This document shows, piece by piece, positions 58,140 through 64,000 of a stretch of DNA of 64,000 nt. The translations under genes were made by a program, and so were the position numbers. The notes beneath the pieces are model-generated. The model had not been told where the DNA came from and did no database searches. It saw only the letters and a list, made by a program, of their open reading frames with translations. Source of the stretch: a virus. The stretch is from IMG/VR virus record IMGVR_UViG_3300035698_017111, positions 62,001-126,000 of that record. The stretch is one strand, 5' to 3'. The stretch's first letter is position 1, and every line of letters starts with the position of its first letter.

Positions 58140-59162
58140 ATGGGTGGTAGAGCGTTCATAAACAAAGACACGGGAGAGAATCCTGCTGTAAGAATACCGA
58201 CGAAAGATATTAGCAATCTATCTTGTCAGGTAAATTCTCTGTTTGCTCCTCAATTAGACAGTATTGAATTGGTTACAGCAAAAGAACTTTTGCCTAAAGA
58301 AGATCATGGCGATCTGGATTTCATATGCTTGGATCTCGGTAACCGAAGAGAAAAGGTTCGGGATTTTTGCGAAAGAGCAGGATTCCCATCAACAGCTAAT
58401 GGACCTATGGAGCATATTCTTTTTCCATTCAACGGCACGAATCACCAAGTGGACCTTATCTTTTGTGGTGATGTACGCAAATACGAAGCCATGAGATACT
58501 TCTACTCACGGCCAGTGGTTTTCAATGCTGTGGTAGGACATCTTGCAAGATCCATCGGTTACAAATTCTCTACCGAAGGTCTGCTGCTACACGTTACAGA
58601 CAAGAGAAAACAAAACTACTTTCATCTTCTCACCAGAAACTTCGATGAGGCAACGATCTTGCTTGGGTTGAAAAATATCTCTGACGAGGAATTGTTTTCT
58701 TCGCCAGAAACATTTGCATCTTGGATTATATCTTCTCCAAGATTCGATACTGATCTATTTGTATCTCGACACAATAGACATTCTCATAGAGATGCTCAGT
58801 CAACAGATTTCTGCCAAAGAGTTTATGAAATCATAGAGAACTCTCATGTGGAATCAGAGCTTCCACCATCTACAATTGATTTCACACAGCCAGAATTCAA
58901 TCTTGGCGAGTCTCTTGAGTTTGAAAGACGAGTTCTTGGTGAGCAAATATATCAAGACACCTTGTCCGAATGTGAGAGAAGATCAAAAGTGGCCGAACCA
59001 ATCGTCAGTGGAGACATGCTGATTGAAATGGGTTTGAAACCAGGCCCAATATTCAAAGAAATCATTCAAGATGTTTCAACAAAGTTTGACAAAGAAACAC
59101 CTGTGGATGAAATAGTAGAACATATCAGAAAAACTTATTTCGAGGAGGAAGAAAATGTTTAA
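58140..59162 (+). CDS. Nucleotidyltransferase-superfamily protein (third in window)
   Basis: 340 residues. MGGRAF opens the protein and KEDHGDLDFICLD carries a GDLDF pair of acidic residues where pol-beta-fold nucleotidyltransferases bind metal; HQVDLIFCGD would supply the third. The C-terminal part, MGLKPGPIFKEIIQDV and VDEIVEHIRKTYFEE, is like the last helices of CCA-adding enzymes. It lacks the classic GG-x-x-RD form, so the substrate is uncertain. The end overlaps the next gene by 8 bases. Confidence 0.65.
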   Translation: MGGRAFINKDTGENPAVRIPTKDISNLSCQVNSLFAPQLDSIELVTAKELLPKEDHGDLDFICLDLGNRREKVRDFCERAGFPSTANGPMEHILFPFNGTNHQVDLIFCGDVRKYEAMRYFYSRPVVFNAVVGHLARSIGYKFSTEGLLLHVTDKRKQNYFHLLTRNFDEATILLGLKNISDEELFSSPETFASWIISSPRFDTDLFVSRHNRHSHRDAQSTDFCQRVYEIIENSHVESELPPSTIDFTQPEFNLGESLEFERRVLGEQIYQDTLSECERRSKVAEPIVSGDMLIEMGLKPGPIFKEIIQDVSTKFDKETPVDEIVEHIRKTYFEEEENV

Positions 59163-59511
59163 ATCTAAACTTCAAAAGAAAATTGACGGACACGGCACAA
59201 ATCATCGACTATTGACACATAAAGCGATGTTGAATCTCGTCAATCAAATTATGTCGAAAATAACAGCAAAGGGAATTGCTATTGACAAAGTCCAGAAGCT
59301 TTCTGGTTTGTCTAAGAAAAAAGTGGCTGATATTCTTGATTGCAAAGAAACAACGACTATTGCTGATATCGGCAAAGTTGCTGCTTCTATTGGACAAACT
59401 ATTGAAATCAATATATCGGACGTTGTGGACGACGACGACCTCGGACTGTTGAAAGATGTTGAAAAGATAGAAGCGGACGGTTGCGAAGAAGAGTCTGTAG
59501 ACTCTGTCTAG
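59155..59511 (+). CDS. Helix-turn-helix (XRE-like) protein
   Basis: 118 residues, translation-coupled to the nucleotidyltransferase-like gene. Residues about 40-80 (KGIAIDKVQKLSGLSKKKVADIL, then TIADIGKVAASIGQTIEI) follow the two-helix plan of Cro/CI-type or antitoxin-type HTH domains. The acidic tail is unusual. Either a regulator of this operon or the antitoxin-like partner of the nucleotidyltransferase; both are guesses. Convergent with the gene at 59508. Confidence 0.7.
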   Translation: MFKSKLQKKIDGHGTNHRLLTHKAMLNLVNQIMSKITAKGIAIDKVQKLSGLSKKKVADILDCKETTTIADIGKVAASIGQTIEINISDVVDDDDLGLLKDVEKIEADGCEEESVDSV

Positions 59512-59900
59512 CGTTCTTCAACGTCCTCCGGTTCTCGTGGGATGTGGGTTGGAATTTCATACGAATCGCTTCGAATTCCATATGTAGCAATAACTCCTTT
59601 TCCATTCCATTCTGTAACATCTTGAAAGGAGAAAACCAGTTCAATTGGCTCATACACACCACCAATGCCATAATTGAACTCAGCAATACCCACTGGGTCT
59701 TCTGGAAAAAACTCAGATGAAACTTTTGCTGGAACGAATACATCGATTAATTGTGCATCTATATTAATCCAACCTGAATGATCTGATGGAGAAAACTCCA
59801 CTTTATTGGCCAATGCATCCCCAATACCATTTATTTCATCAGGATCAAGTGCTGCCATGGGTCTTGTGGGTTCGTTAGATGTCCTGTACCAATTTTCCAT
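59508..59900 (-). CDS. Hypothetical protein beginning with MENWYRTS motif
   Basis: 130 residues from ATG 59900 with GGAGGACAATGCA ahead; an earlier start at 59942 is less likely. The N-terminus is ENWYRTS, the motif found in six other proteins here. The rest is beta-rich and acidic (EFSPSDHSGWINIDAQLIDVFV; GVYEPIELVFSFQDV) and ends in a Pro/Glu tail. Only gene on this strand in the stretch; convergent with the HTH gene. Confidence 0.65.
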   Translation of the reverse strand: MENWYRTSNEPTRPMAALDPDEINGIGDALANKVEFSPSDHSGWINIDAQLIDVFVPAKVSSEFFPEDPVGIAEFNYGIGGVYEPIELVFSFQDVTEWNGKGVIATYGIRSDSYEIPTHIPREPEDVEER

Positions 59901-59991
59901 TGCATTGTCCTCCAGATTGGTATAACAATGTATTCCAGACATACCCGATAAAGACCTCGAAAAAAAAGATACTCATTCTTCTGGCCAGAGC

Positions 59992-60020
59992 TTGACAAAT
60001 AAGAAATACTAATGTATGGT
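59992..60020 (+). promoter_or_regulatory. Sigma70-like promoter for the SPFH operon
   Basis: TTGACA (59992-59997), 17-base spacer, TATGGT (60015-60020); CTGGCCAGAG lies 9 bases ahead of the -35 box. Confidence 0.65.
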
Positions 60021-60064
60021 GTAACAGTAATTTGGAAGAACACCACAATAAAAGGAGACATACA

Positions 60065-60343
60065 GTGTTTGCACAATGGATGATTACGTTATTTATTATC
60101 ACAGTACTCTTGGTACTGTTCTGGAAATTTGCGGCCAAGAGACTCCTCACATGGGGAGGTATTATGTCTAATCCTAAAGAGCAAAAGAATGCTTTAGAAA
60201 GGAAAATACAGGGTCTCAAAGCCAATCAAGATCGATTGAAGGAAGTTCACAAAGAAGTTGATGTAACTGTAGAACTTCAAAGTGTACAGAAAGAACTGAA
60301 AAAAGAAGAACTCAAATTGGCTAAAATCGATGCAAAGAGCTAA
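60065..60343 (+). CDS. Membrane-anchored coiled-coil protein
   Basis: 92 residues from GTG 60065, which has AAAGGAGACATACA at the right spacing. Residues 5-24 are one hydrophobic span (MITLFIITVLLVLFWKFAA), followed by a basic stretch and a coiled coil (LKANQDRLKEVHKEVDV; VQKELKKEELKLAK). It stands just before the SPFH protein and may act with it at the membrane. Confidence 0.65.
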   Translation: MFAQWMITLFIITVLLVLFWKFAAKRLLTWGGIMSNPKEQKNALERKIQGLKANQDRLKEVHKEVDVTVELQSVQKELKKEELKLAKIDAKS

Positions 60344-60376
60344 TTTGTCGCAGTAAAAACAAAAGGAGAAGTAATT

Positions 60377-61690
60377 ATGAGTAAGAGAGATATCTCGATA
60401 GTCGTTATTCTAGCAACACTGATCATTGGTGGAATTATCGTCGTTTTGTGTGGTAGTAACATCGTAGAAACAGTGTCTGCTGGTACGTACAAGATCAAGC
60501 AGGCTGCAGTTTCTGGAACAATGACGGCTCACATGCAGCCCGGTATGTTCAAGCAGATGTTCGGTGACATCACCGAATGGCCCAATCAGGAAACCTTCTA
60601 CTTTACGTCCACGGCGGACGAAGGTGACAACTACGACCAGAGCATGGAAGTTCGTTTTGCCGATGGTTCGAAATGTCAGGTTTCTGGTTCTCTCCGTATT
60701 ATCTTTCCGCAAAGTGAAGACGCTGCCATCGCCTTGGTGAAACAGCACGGTTTTCAAACCCCCAAAGCTGTTATGTTCGAAGCCGTTAAGAAACACGTTC
60801 GTGCCTCTCTCAGGCTTACCGCTAACCTTATGTCCGCTCGTGAGTCCTACAGTGAGAAACGTCCGAACTACCTTGAATGGGCAGAGGACATGATCTGTGG
60901 TGGTCTGTACAAAACCAGCGAAAGAACAATTGAAATTATCGATCCAATTACCGATAAGAAAATCGAGAAGGTTATTAAGGAAGTCAAGGAAGATGAAAAC
61001 GGCAATCCTATCCGTATCGCAGAGAGCCCCTTTACTGCATTGGGTATTGATATCTCGAACTTTGAGATCAACGTCTTCAAGTATGATCCAAAGGTTGAAG
61101 CTCAGATCCAGCAGCAGCAAGAGGCTTTGATGGCGGTTGCGACCGCTAAGGCAAATGCCCAACGTGCCCAACAGGAAGAGAAGACGAAAGAGGCTGAGGG
61201 TAAGGCACTGGTCATGACTGCTCAGTACGAAAAAGAGCAGGAGAAGGTGAGGGCGACGGTTGAAGCAGAAATGTTGGCTGAAGTTGCCGTTATCGAGGCA
61301 CAGAAGCTTGTTGATGTTGCCAATAAATCTAAGGAACAGGCAACCATTGAGGGTGAGAAACGTCTCGTCGTTGCCGATCTCGATAGACAGTCTGCCGAGC
61401 AGGTTAAGCTTGAACAGATCGCTCTTGGTGAGGGTGAAGCAGAACGCAAGAAACTCGTCATGGCTGCCGATGGTGCCCTTGAGAAGAAACTTAATGCATT
61501 GGTTACAATTGCTGGACTTAACGCAGATGCCTATGCAAAACGTCAAGTTCCCGCTATTGTTATTGGTGGAGCTGATGGCACTGATACCGATCAGCAAACC
61601 AATGGTTTCCAAACGGCATTGATGGTTAAGATGCTTGGAGATCTTGATCTCGAACTGATCAAGAAAGCTCAAGCACCTGCAACGAAGTAA
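60377..61690 (+). CDS. SPFH/band-7 (stomatin/flotillin-like) membrane protein
   Basis: 437 residues; AAAGGAGAAG ahead of the ATG. Residues 8-26 form a transmembrane span (VVILATLIIGGIIVVL), followed by a band-7 domain (VETVSAGTYKIKQAA, then AHMQPGMF, DGSKCQVSGSLRIIFP) and a long Ala/Glu/Gln-rich coiled coil typical of flotillins (EEKTKEAEGKALVMTAQYEK). Such proteins form membrane scaffolds. Codon use is G+C-rich relative to its neighbours, as in highly expressed genes. A phage-encoded band-7 protein may shape the membrane or protect the infected cell; role unknown. Followed by a strong terminator. Confidence 0.85.
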   Translation: MSKRDISIVVILATLIIGGIIVVLCGSNIVETVSAGTYKIKQAAVSGTMTAHMQPGMFKQMFGDITEWPNQETFYFTSTADEGDNYDQSMEVRFADGSKCQVSGSLRIIFPQSEDAAIALVKQHGFQTPKAVMFEAVKKHVRASLRLTANLMSARESYSEKRPNYLEWAEDMICGGLYKTSERTIEIIDPITDKKIEKVIKEVKEDENGNPIRIAESPFTALGIDISNFEINVFKYDPKVEAQIQQQQEALMAVATAKANAQRAQQEEKTKEAEGKALVMTAQYEKEQEKVRATVEAEMLAEVAVIEAQKLVDVANKSKEQATIEGEKRLVVADLDRQSAEQVKLEQIALGEGEAERKKLVMAADGALEKKLNALVTIAGLNADAYAKRQVPAIVIGGADGTDTDQQTNGFQTALMVKMLGDLDLELIKKAQAPATK

Positions 61691-61716
61691 TCTTCATCGC
61701 AGATCAATTGCTTATA

Positions 61717-61755
61717 GTGGCTGTGTCCTTCGGGACACGGCCACTTTTCTTTATC
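61717..61755 (+). terminator. Rho-independent terminator after the SPFH gene
   Basis: GTGGCTGTGTCC-TTCG-GGACACGGCCAC followed by TTTTCTTT; a strong UUCG-capped hairpin. Confidence 0.9.
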
Positions 61756-61777
61756 GTATCATAGATCGGAGACATTG

Positions 61778-61828
61778 ATGGCTGTGAAAAAAGTTTGGGA
61801 TAGAAGCTTCACAGAGGATTCCGCTTGA
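61778..61828 (+). CDS. Possible 16-residue peptide ahead of tmRNA
   Basis: ATG 61778 follows GATCGGAGACATTG; the frame MAVKKVWDRSFTEDSA ends with TGA inside the tmRNA -35 box. Short, so it may be chance, but the ribosome site is good. Confidence 0.25.
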   Translation: MAVKKVWDRSFTEDSA

Positions 61829-61854
61829 CAACATCAGAAACATAGAGTTATGAT
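61825..61854 (+). promoter_or_regulatory. tmRNA promoter
   Basis: TTGACA (61825-61830), 18-base spacer, TATGAT (61849-61854); start of transcription predicted within 2-3 bases of the mature tmRNA 5' end. Confidence 0.75.
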
Positions 61855-61863
61855 AGACAATAT

Positions 61864-62262
61864 GGGCTCGTACTGGTTTCGACGGGAAGCAGAACGGGAA
61901 AAGCTGCAAGCCGAGCATGTCAGATCCATCTCGATAAACTGGTCTGTCAACAATAGCTGACGAAGCTATGCCAATCGCTGCCTAAGAGAACCTTAAGCAG
62001 TCGCCCTCTCTAAGTTCCGTCTGTAACGAAGAAAAGGGCGTCATCAAACAGACTCGTTCAGAGGTCTACTCCTGGGGTATCTGAACTAAAAAGCACAGGA
62101 CCGCAATAACCGAATGGTAACGACAAAACGTCAGACGGCTGACGGTCGAATGAGTTGTTACAGCCATGGGGAGCGGTTACTGAAAGTGTAGCAGCCTAAG
62201 CTTGTAGACGCTTTTTCTAGACTCTTTTCGGACGGGGGTTTCGATACCCCCCGAGTCCACCA
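61864..62262 (+). ncRNA. ssrA: Transfer-messenger RNA (tmRNA)
   Basis: About 399 bases. The ends form the tRNA-like domain: GGGCTCG at the start pairs with CGAGTCC near the end, the T arm GGGGG-TTTCGAT-ACCCC lies before it, and CCA is encoded. TGGTTTCGACGGG near the 5' end is a near-universal tmRNA element. The tag frame after UAG reads GAC GAA GCT ATG CCA ATC GCT GCC TAA (61959-61985), so stalled proteins would end in (A)DEAMPIAA; starting at GCT 61956 would add an Ala. The tag stop lies in a CTGCCTAAG/CTTAAGCAG hairpin as in proteobacterial tmRNAs. Function: ribosome rescue, with the tag marking proteins for proteolysis. No smpB gene is visible in the window. Confidence 0.93.
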
Positions 62263-62294
62263 AAAACAAAGAGACAAAAATTCTTGGCCACACC

Positions 62295-62323
62295 TTGACA
62301 GAGCGTATCTAACATGATATTAT
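62295..62323 (+). promoter_or_regulatory. Promoter of the phosphoribosyltransferase gene (near-leaderless)
   Basis: TTGACA (62295-62300), 17-base spacer, TATTAT (62318-62323), TTGGCCA 9 bases ahead of the -35 box. Transcription would start at or next to the ATG at 62330. Confidence 0.65.
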
Positions 62324-62329
62324 GTTAGA

Positions 62330-62752
62330 ATGATGACAGACGACACTATCTCACAATCACATATATCTAAAAAACATCTAAGATTCTCTTTGACTTGGAA
62401 TGATTACCTCAAGATGATCGATCAACTCGTGGAGAAGATTCCTGCAGGAAGATACTCTGCGATTTGTAACGTGCCTCGTGGTGGAAATATTCCAGCCACA
62501 ATTATTTCCTATAAGCTCAACATCTCTCTTATTCAAGCTGGGAAACATCTTCCAGATAAAGAAAAGAAATATCTGATCGTTGACGACCTTACAGACACGG
62601 GTAAGACGTTAGATGAATTTCCTAAATCAGACTGCATAGAAACAGCAGTTGTTTTCTGGAAAGAAGAGTCAACTCATAGTCCAAATTTCTTTGTGAGACG
62701 AATACCACAAAAGGTTTGGGTCGTCTTTCCGTATGAAAAGTCTGGCCAATAA
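62330..62752 (+). CDS. Phosphoribosyltransferase-family protein
   Basis: 140 residues. KKYLIVDDLTDTGKTL is the PRPP-binding loop of type I phosphoribosyltransferases, and NVPRGGNIPATIISYKL the first-strand region. The hood that fixes base specificity is short, so the substrate is not clear; nucleobase salvage is usual. No ribosome site in front; the promoter suggests a leaderless mRNA. The second ATG (62333) is equally possible as start. In the same frame, 33 further codons (62756-62854) follow the TAA. Confidence 0.75.
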   Translation: MMTDDTISQSHISKKHLRFSLTWNDYLKMIDQLVEKIPAGRYSAICNVPRGGNIPATIISYKLNISLIQAGKHLPDKEKKYLIVDDLTDTGKTLDEFPKSDCIETAVVFWKEESTHSPNFFVRRIPQKVWVVFPYEKSGQ

Positions 62753-62856
62753 TCTTTGGCTGAAGAAGCTAAAGAATTAGCAGAAGAAATCAAGGGAGAA
62801 GCAAAAAAGATTAGTGTTGAGTTTGGAATCAAAACAACCAAGAAGGAGAGTGAATA

Positions 62857-63306
62857 ATGAAATACGTAGCCATGTTATTGATCAGCATGCTCTTGGTCGC
62901 ATGTGCTGGAACTGGAGCCGGTCTTAAGGTCTATGAGGTAATACAACAGGATGGAAACCCAACACCTGTTTTGATTAAGAGTGGATTTTACAAATCTAGA
63001 AACGATGTCTCTCTTACCCTTATGTTTGATCCAAGATCAAATTTTGCAATGGTAGACTTTAGAAGCTTGTCTTCACCAGTCATAAGAGCTAAAGGTGATG
63101 CGTACTCTGATGTATTGGGTGCAAGTGGAAATGCTCTTTCCGTATTCCTCAAGGGATATCTTGCATTCCAAAGTGGTGGAATGGCGGCACTTGAAGCAGA
63201 GGAAGCAAAGCTTATTGATCTGGAAGACAACGATAAAGACACTACACATACTCTAAGATTACAGTCCATGCAGGGGATGTCTCTACCAGACATCAAGAAA
63301 GACTAG
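62857..63306 (+). CDS. Lipoprotein
   Basis: 149 residues; AAGGAGAGTGAATA before the ATG. MKYVAMLLISMLLVACAG has a charged start, hydrophobic core and lipobox (L-V-A-C), so the protein is probably lipid-modified at Cys16. The mature part is mixed fold (VSLTLMFDPRSNFAMVDF; LRLQSMQGMSLPDI) with no known family. Lipoproteins of phages include spanins and superinfection-exclusion factors; neither is shown. Suggests an envelope role and a bacterial host able to process lipoproteins. Confidence 0.75.
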   Translation: MKYVAMLLISMLLVACAGTGAGLKVYEVIQQDGNPTPVLIKSGFYKSRNDVSLTLMFDPRSNFAMVDFRSLSSPVIRAKGDAYSDVLGASGNALSVFLKGYLAFQSGGMAALEAEEAKLIDLEDNDKDTTHTLRLQSMQGMSLPDIKKD

Positions 63307-63309
63307 AAG

Positions 63310-63663
63310 ATGTCGATACTGTCAACAATATTATGGATCGTGGGAATGCTTCTCATAGTAGCATCTCTTGTAATAAATGCTCTTGATCTTAAAAAAAGAA
63401 ACCTACAGCAGCCATTCAACGATCCATATTTTCCAAAAAAGAACATGCCACCCAATGTCAATGGTTGGAGATGTCTTTATGTGTCATGTATGTTCTTGTC
63501 TTCTCATTCTCTTATGAAAATTTTGATTAACGATAATGTTGTCTTATCCTGGATAATGTTGTGTGCATATAGTTCTGGATTTGTAGTATTTTTTCTTATT
63601 GCTTCGTTTCTAAATAAAGAAAATAAAACCATAGTCAAGAAAGATGAAGGTGAAGAGTCATGA
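63310..63663 (+). CDS. Membrane protein
   Basis: 117 residues, 3 bases after the lipoprotein gene. Three hydrophobic spans: ILWIVGMLLIVASLVI, a weaker CLYVSCMFLSS, and MLCAYSSGFVVFFLIASF. C-terminal tail charged. No family recognised. Confidence 0.7.
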   Translation: MSILSTILWIVGMLLIVASLVINALDLKKRNLQQPFNDPYFPKKNMPPNVNGWRCLYVSCMFLSSHSLMKILINDNVVLSWIMLCAYSSGFVVFFLIASFLNKENKTIVKKDEGEES

Positions 63664-63899
63664 TAATATTACTCACATTAACAGCAATATGTTTCATTTG
63701 TACTATATTTTCATTGCTTAACGCACGTCTTGTCAATACACTGATATTCGGATTTCTAACAGTTGCAGGAATAGCCACAACATTTCTTTGTGCCATTGGG
63801 AAGATTGTATTTATGATCTTCAGCCTAAAAGCATTTGTCGGAATCATCTTGTTGGTAGCTGTTGTTGTAGTTGTGCGAAAGACAGTATTCAATAGATGA
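63660..63899 (+). CDS. Membrane protein
   Basis: 79 residues; start overlaps the previous TGA (ATGA). Three hydrophobic spans (LLTLTAICFICTIFSLL; LIFGFLTVAGIATTFL; FVGIILLVAVVVVV) with short basic ends. Together with the two genes before it this makes an envelope-protein cluster. No family recognised. Confidence 0.65.
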   Translation: MIILLTLTAICFICTIFSLLNARLVNTLIFGFLTVAGIATTFLCAIGKIVFMIFSLKAFVGIILLVAVVVVVRKTVFNR

Positions 63900-63900
63900 T

Positions 63901-64000
63901 TTAGTCTTTTGTTTCTTCGTCTTCATCAGAATCCAATTCTTTCTTTACGTCTTCCAATGGAATGAGATCCGCATCGCCATTCTCAACATCTTCTACCATT
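63901..64000 (-). CDS. Partial acidic protein at the right edge
   Basis: Leftward open frame ending in TAA at 63901-63903; 32 residues from an ATG at 63999, rich in Asp and Glu, ending LDSDEDEETKD. It may continue beyond the window. Too little is visible to assign a function. Confidence 0.4.
   Translation of the reverse strand, partial: MVEDVENGDADLIPLEDVKKELDSDEDEETKD

Noticed and set aside
60410-61672. 420-codon open frame on the minus strand opposite the SPFH gene
   Set aside because: It mirrors a clear band-7 protein on the plus strand, has no ribosome site and no recognisable domain; long antisense frames are expected in G+C-richer genes.
1-64000. Genome-wide reassignment of UGA or UAG
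   Set aside because: Both codons end many overlapping genes in normal fashion (for example TGA at 4849-4851, 9344-9346 and 13434-13436; TAG at 3831-3833 and 15346-15348), and large genes are uninterrupted. Only the release factor gene needs recoding.
1-64000. CRISPR array, insertion sequences, attachment sites, replication origin
   Set aside because: No regularly spaced direct repeats, no transposase, no integrase and no clear iteron cluster were seen.

Overview
This window is part of the genome of a large tailed bacteriophage (class Caudoviricetes, probably jumbo-phage sized). It carries an HK97-type major capsid protein, a portal protein, a prohead-protease-like giant protein, a scaffold-like protein and a phage sigma factor. 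There are no ribosomal RNA genes and no bacterial metabolic operons. The DNA is A+T-rich and the genes are tightly packed, often with ATGA or TAATG overlaps. A lipobox protein and a tmRNA resembling proteobacterial ones hint at a Gram-negative host; this is inference.

Layout. 1-15.3 kb, rightward: the end of a Ski2-type helicase, then an operon with a DUF192 protein, two nucleotidyltransferases of the CCA-adding/poly(A) polymerase superfamily (one split by a homing endonuclease gene), an HD-domain protein ending in a HEXXH segment, an RNase-AS-like exonuclease, an intein-interrupted subtilisin, a GIY-YIG endonuclease and a HAD-HNH fusion. 15.4-23.6 kb: small accessory genes on both strands, including two deoxyribosyltransferase-like proteins, an HNH endonuclease, and a leftward RF1-like release factor gene with an RF2-style frameshift site at a UAG codon and an in-frame UGA. 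23.6-27.3 kb, rightward: two tRNA genes (one with anticodon UCA, which reads UGA), a possible structured leader RNA, a Ro60-like vWA protein and an ARPP-like protein. 27.3-54.7 kb, leftward: radical SAM and DUF5662 proteins, then the virion module, which in order of transcription runs from an AT-hook-like protein, IF-3 and a sigma factor through three very large virion-type proteins, the portal, scaffold and head proteins to the major capsid protein and a terminator. 54.7-64 kb, mostly rightward: thioredoxin, RtcB ligase, a third nucleotidyltransferase, an SPFH/band-7 protein, tmRNA, a phosphoribosyltransferase, a lipoprotein and membrane proteins.

How the genes may work together. The strongest theme is takeover and repair of translation and RNA: IF-3, an RF1-like factor, tmRNA, tRNAs including an opal-reading one, two or three CCA/poly(A)-type nucleotidyltransferases, RtcB, a Ro60-like protein with an ARPP-like partner, and an RNase-AS-like exonuclease. 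The most unusual point is that the release factor gene can only be read in full if ribosomes shift +1 at CUU-UAG-C and also read through UGA, while a tRNA that could decode UGA lies 2 kb away. A second theme is invasion by homing elements: two LAGLIDADG inteins, two free-standing homing endonucleases, and HNH and DUF559-type nuclease domains fused to other proteins. A third is a short N-W-Y-R-type peptide motif that recurs in seven otherwise unrelated proteins.

All calls come from reading the sequence by eye. No database search, folding or alignment program was run.
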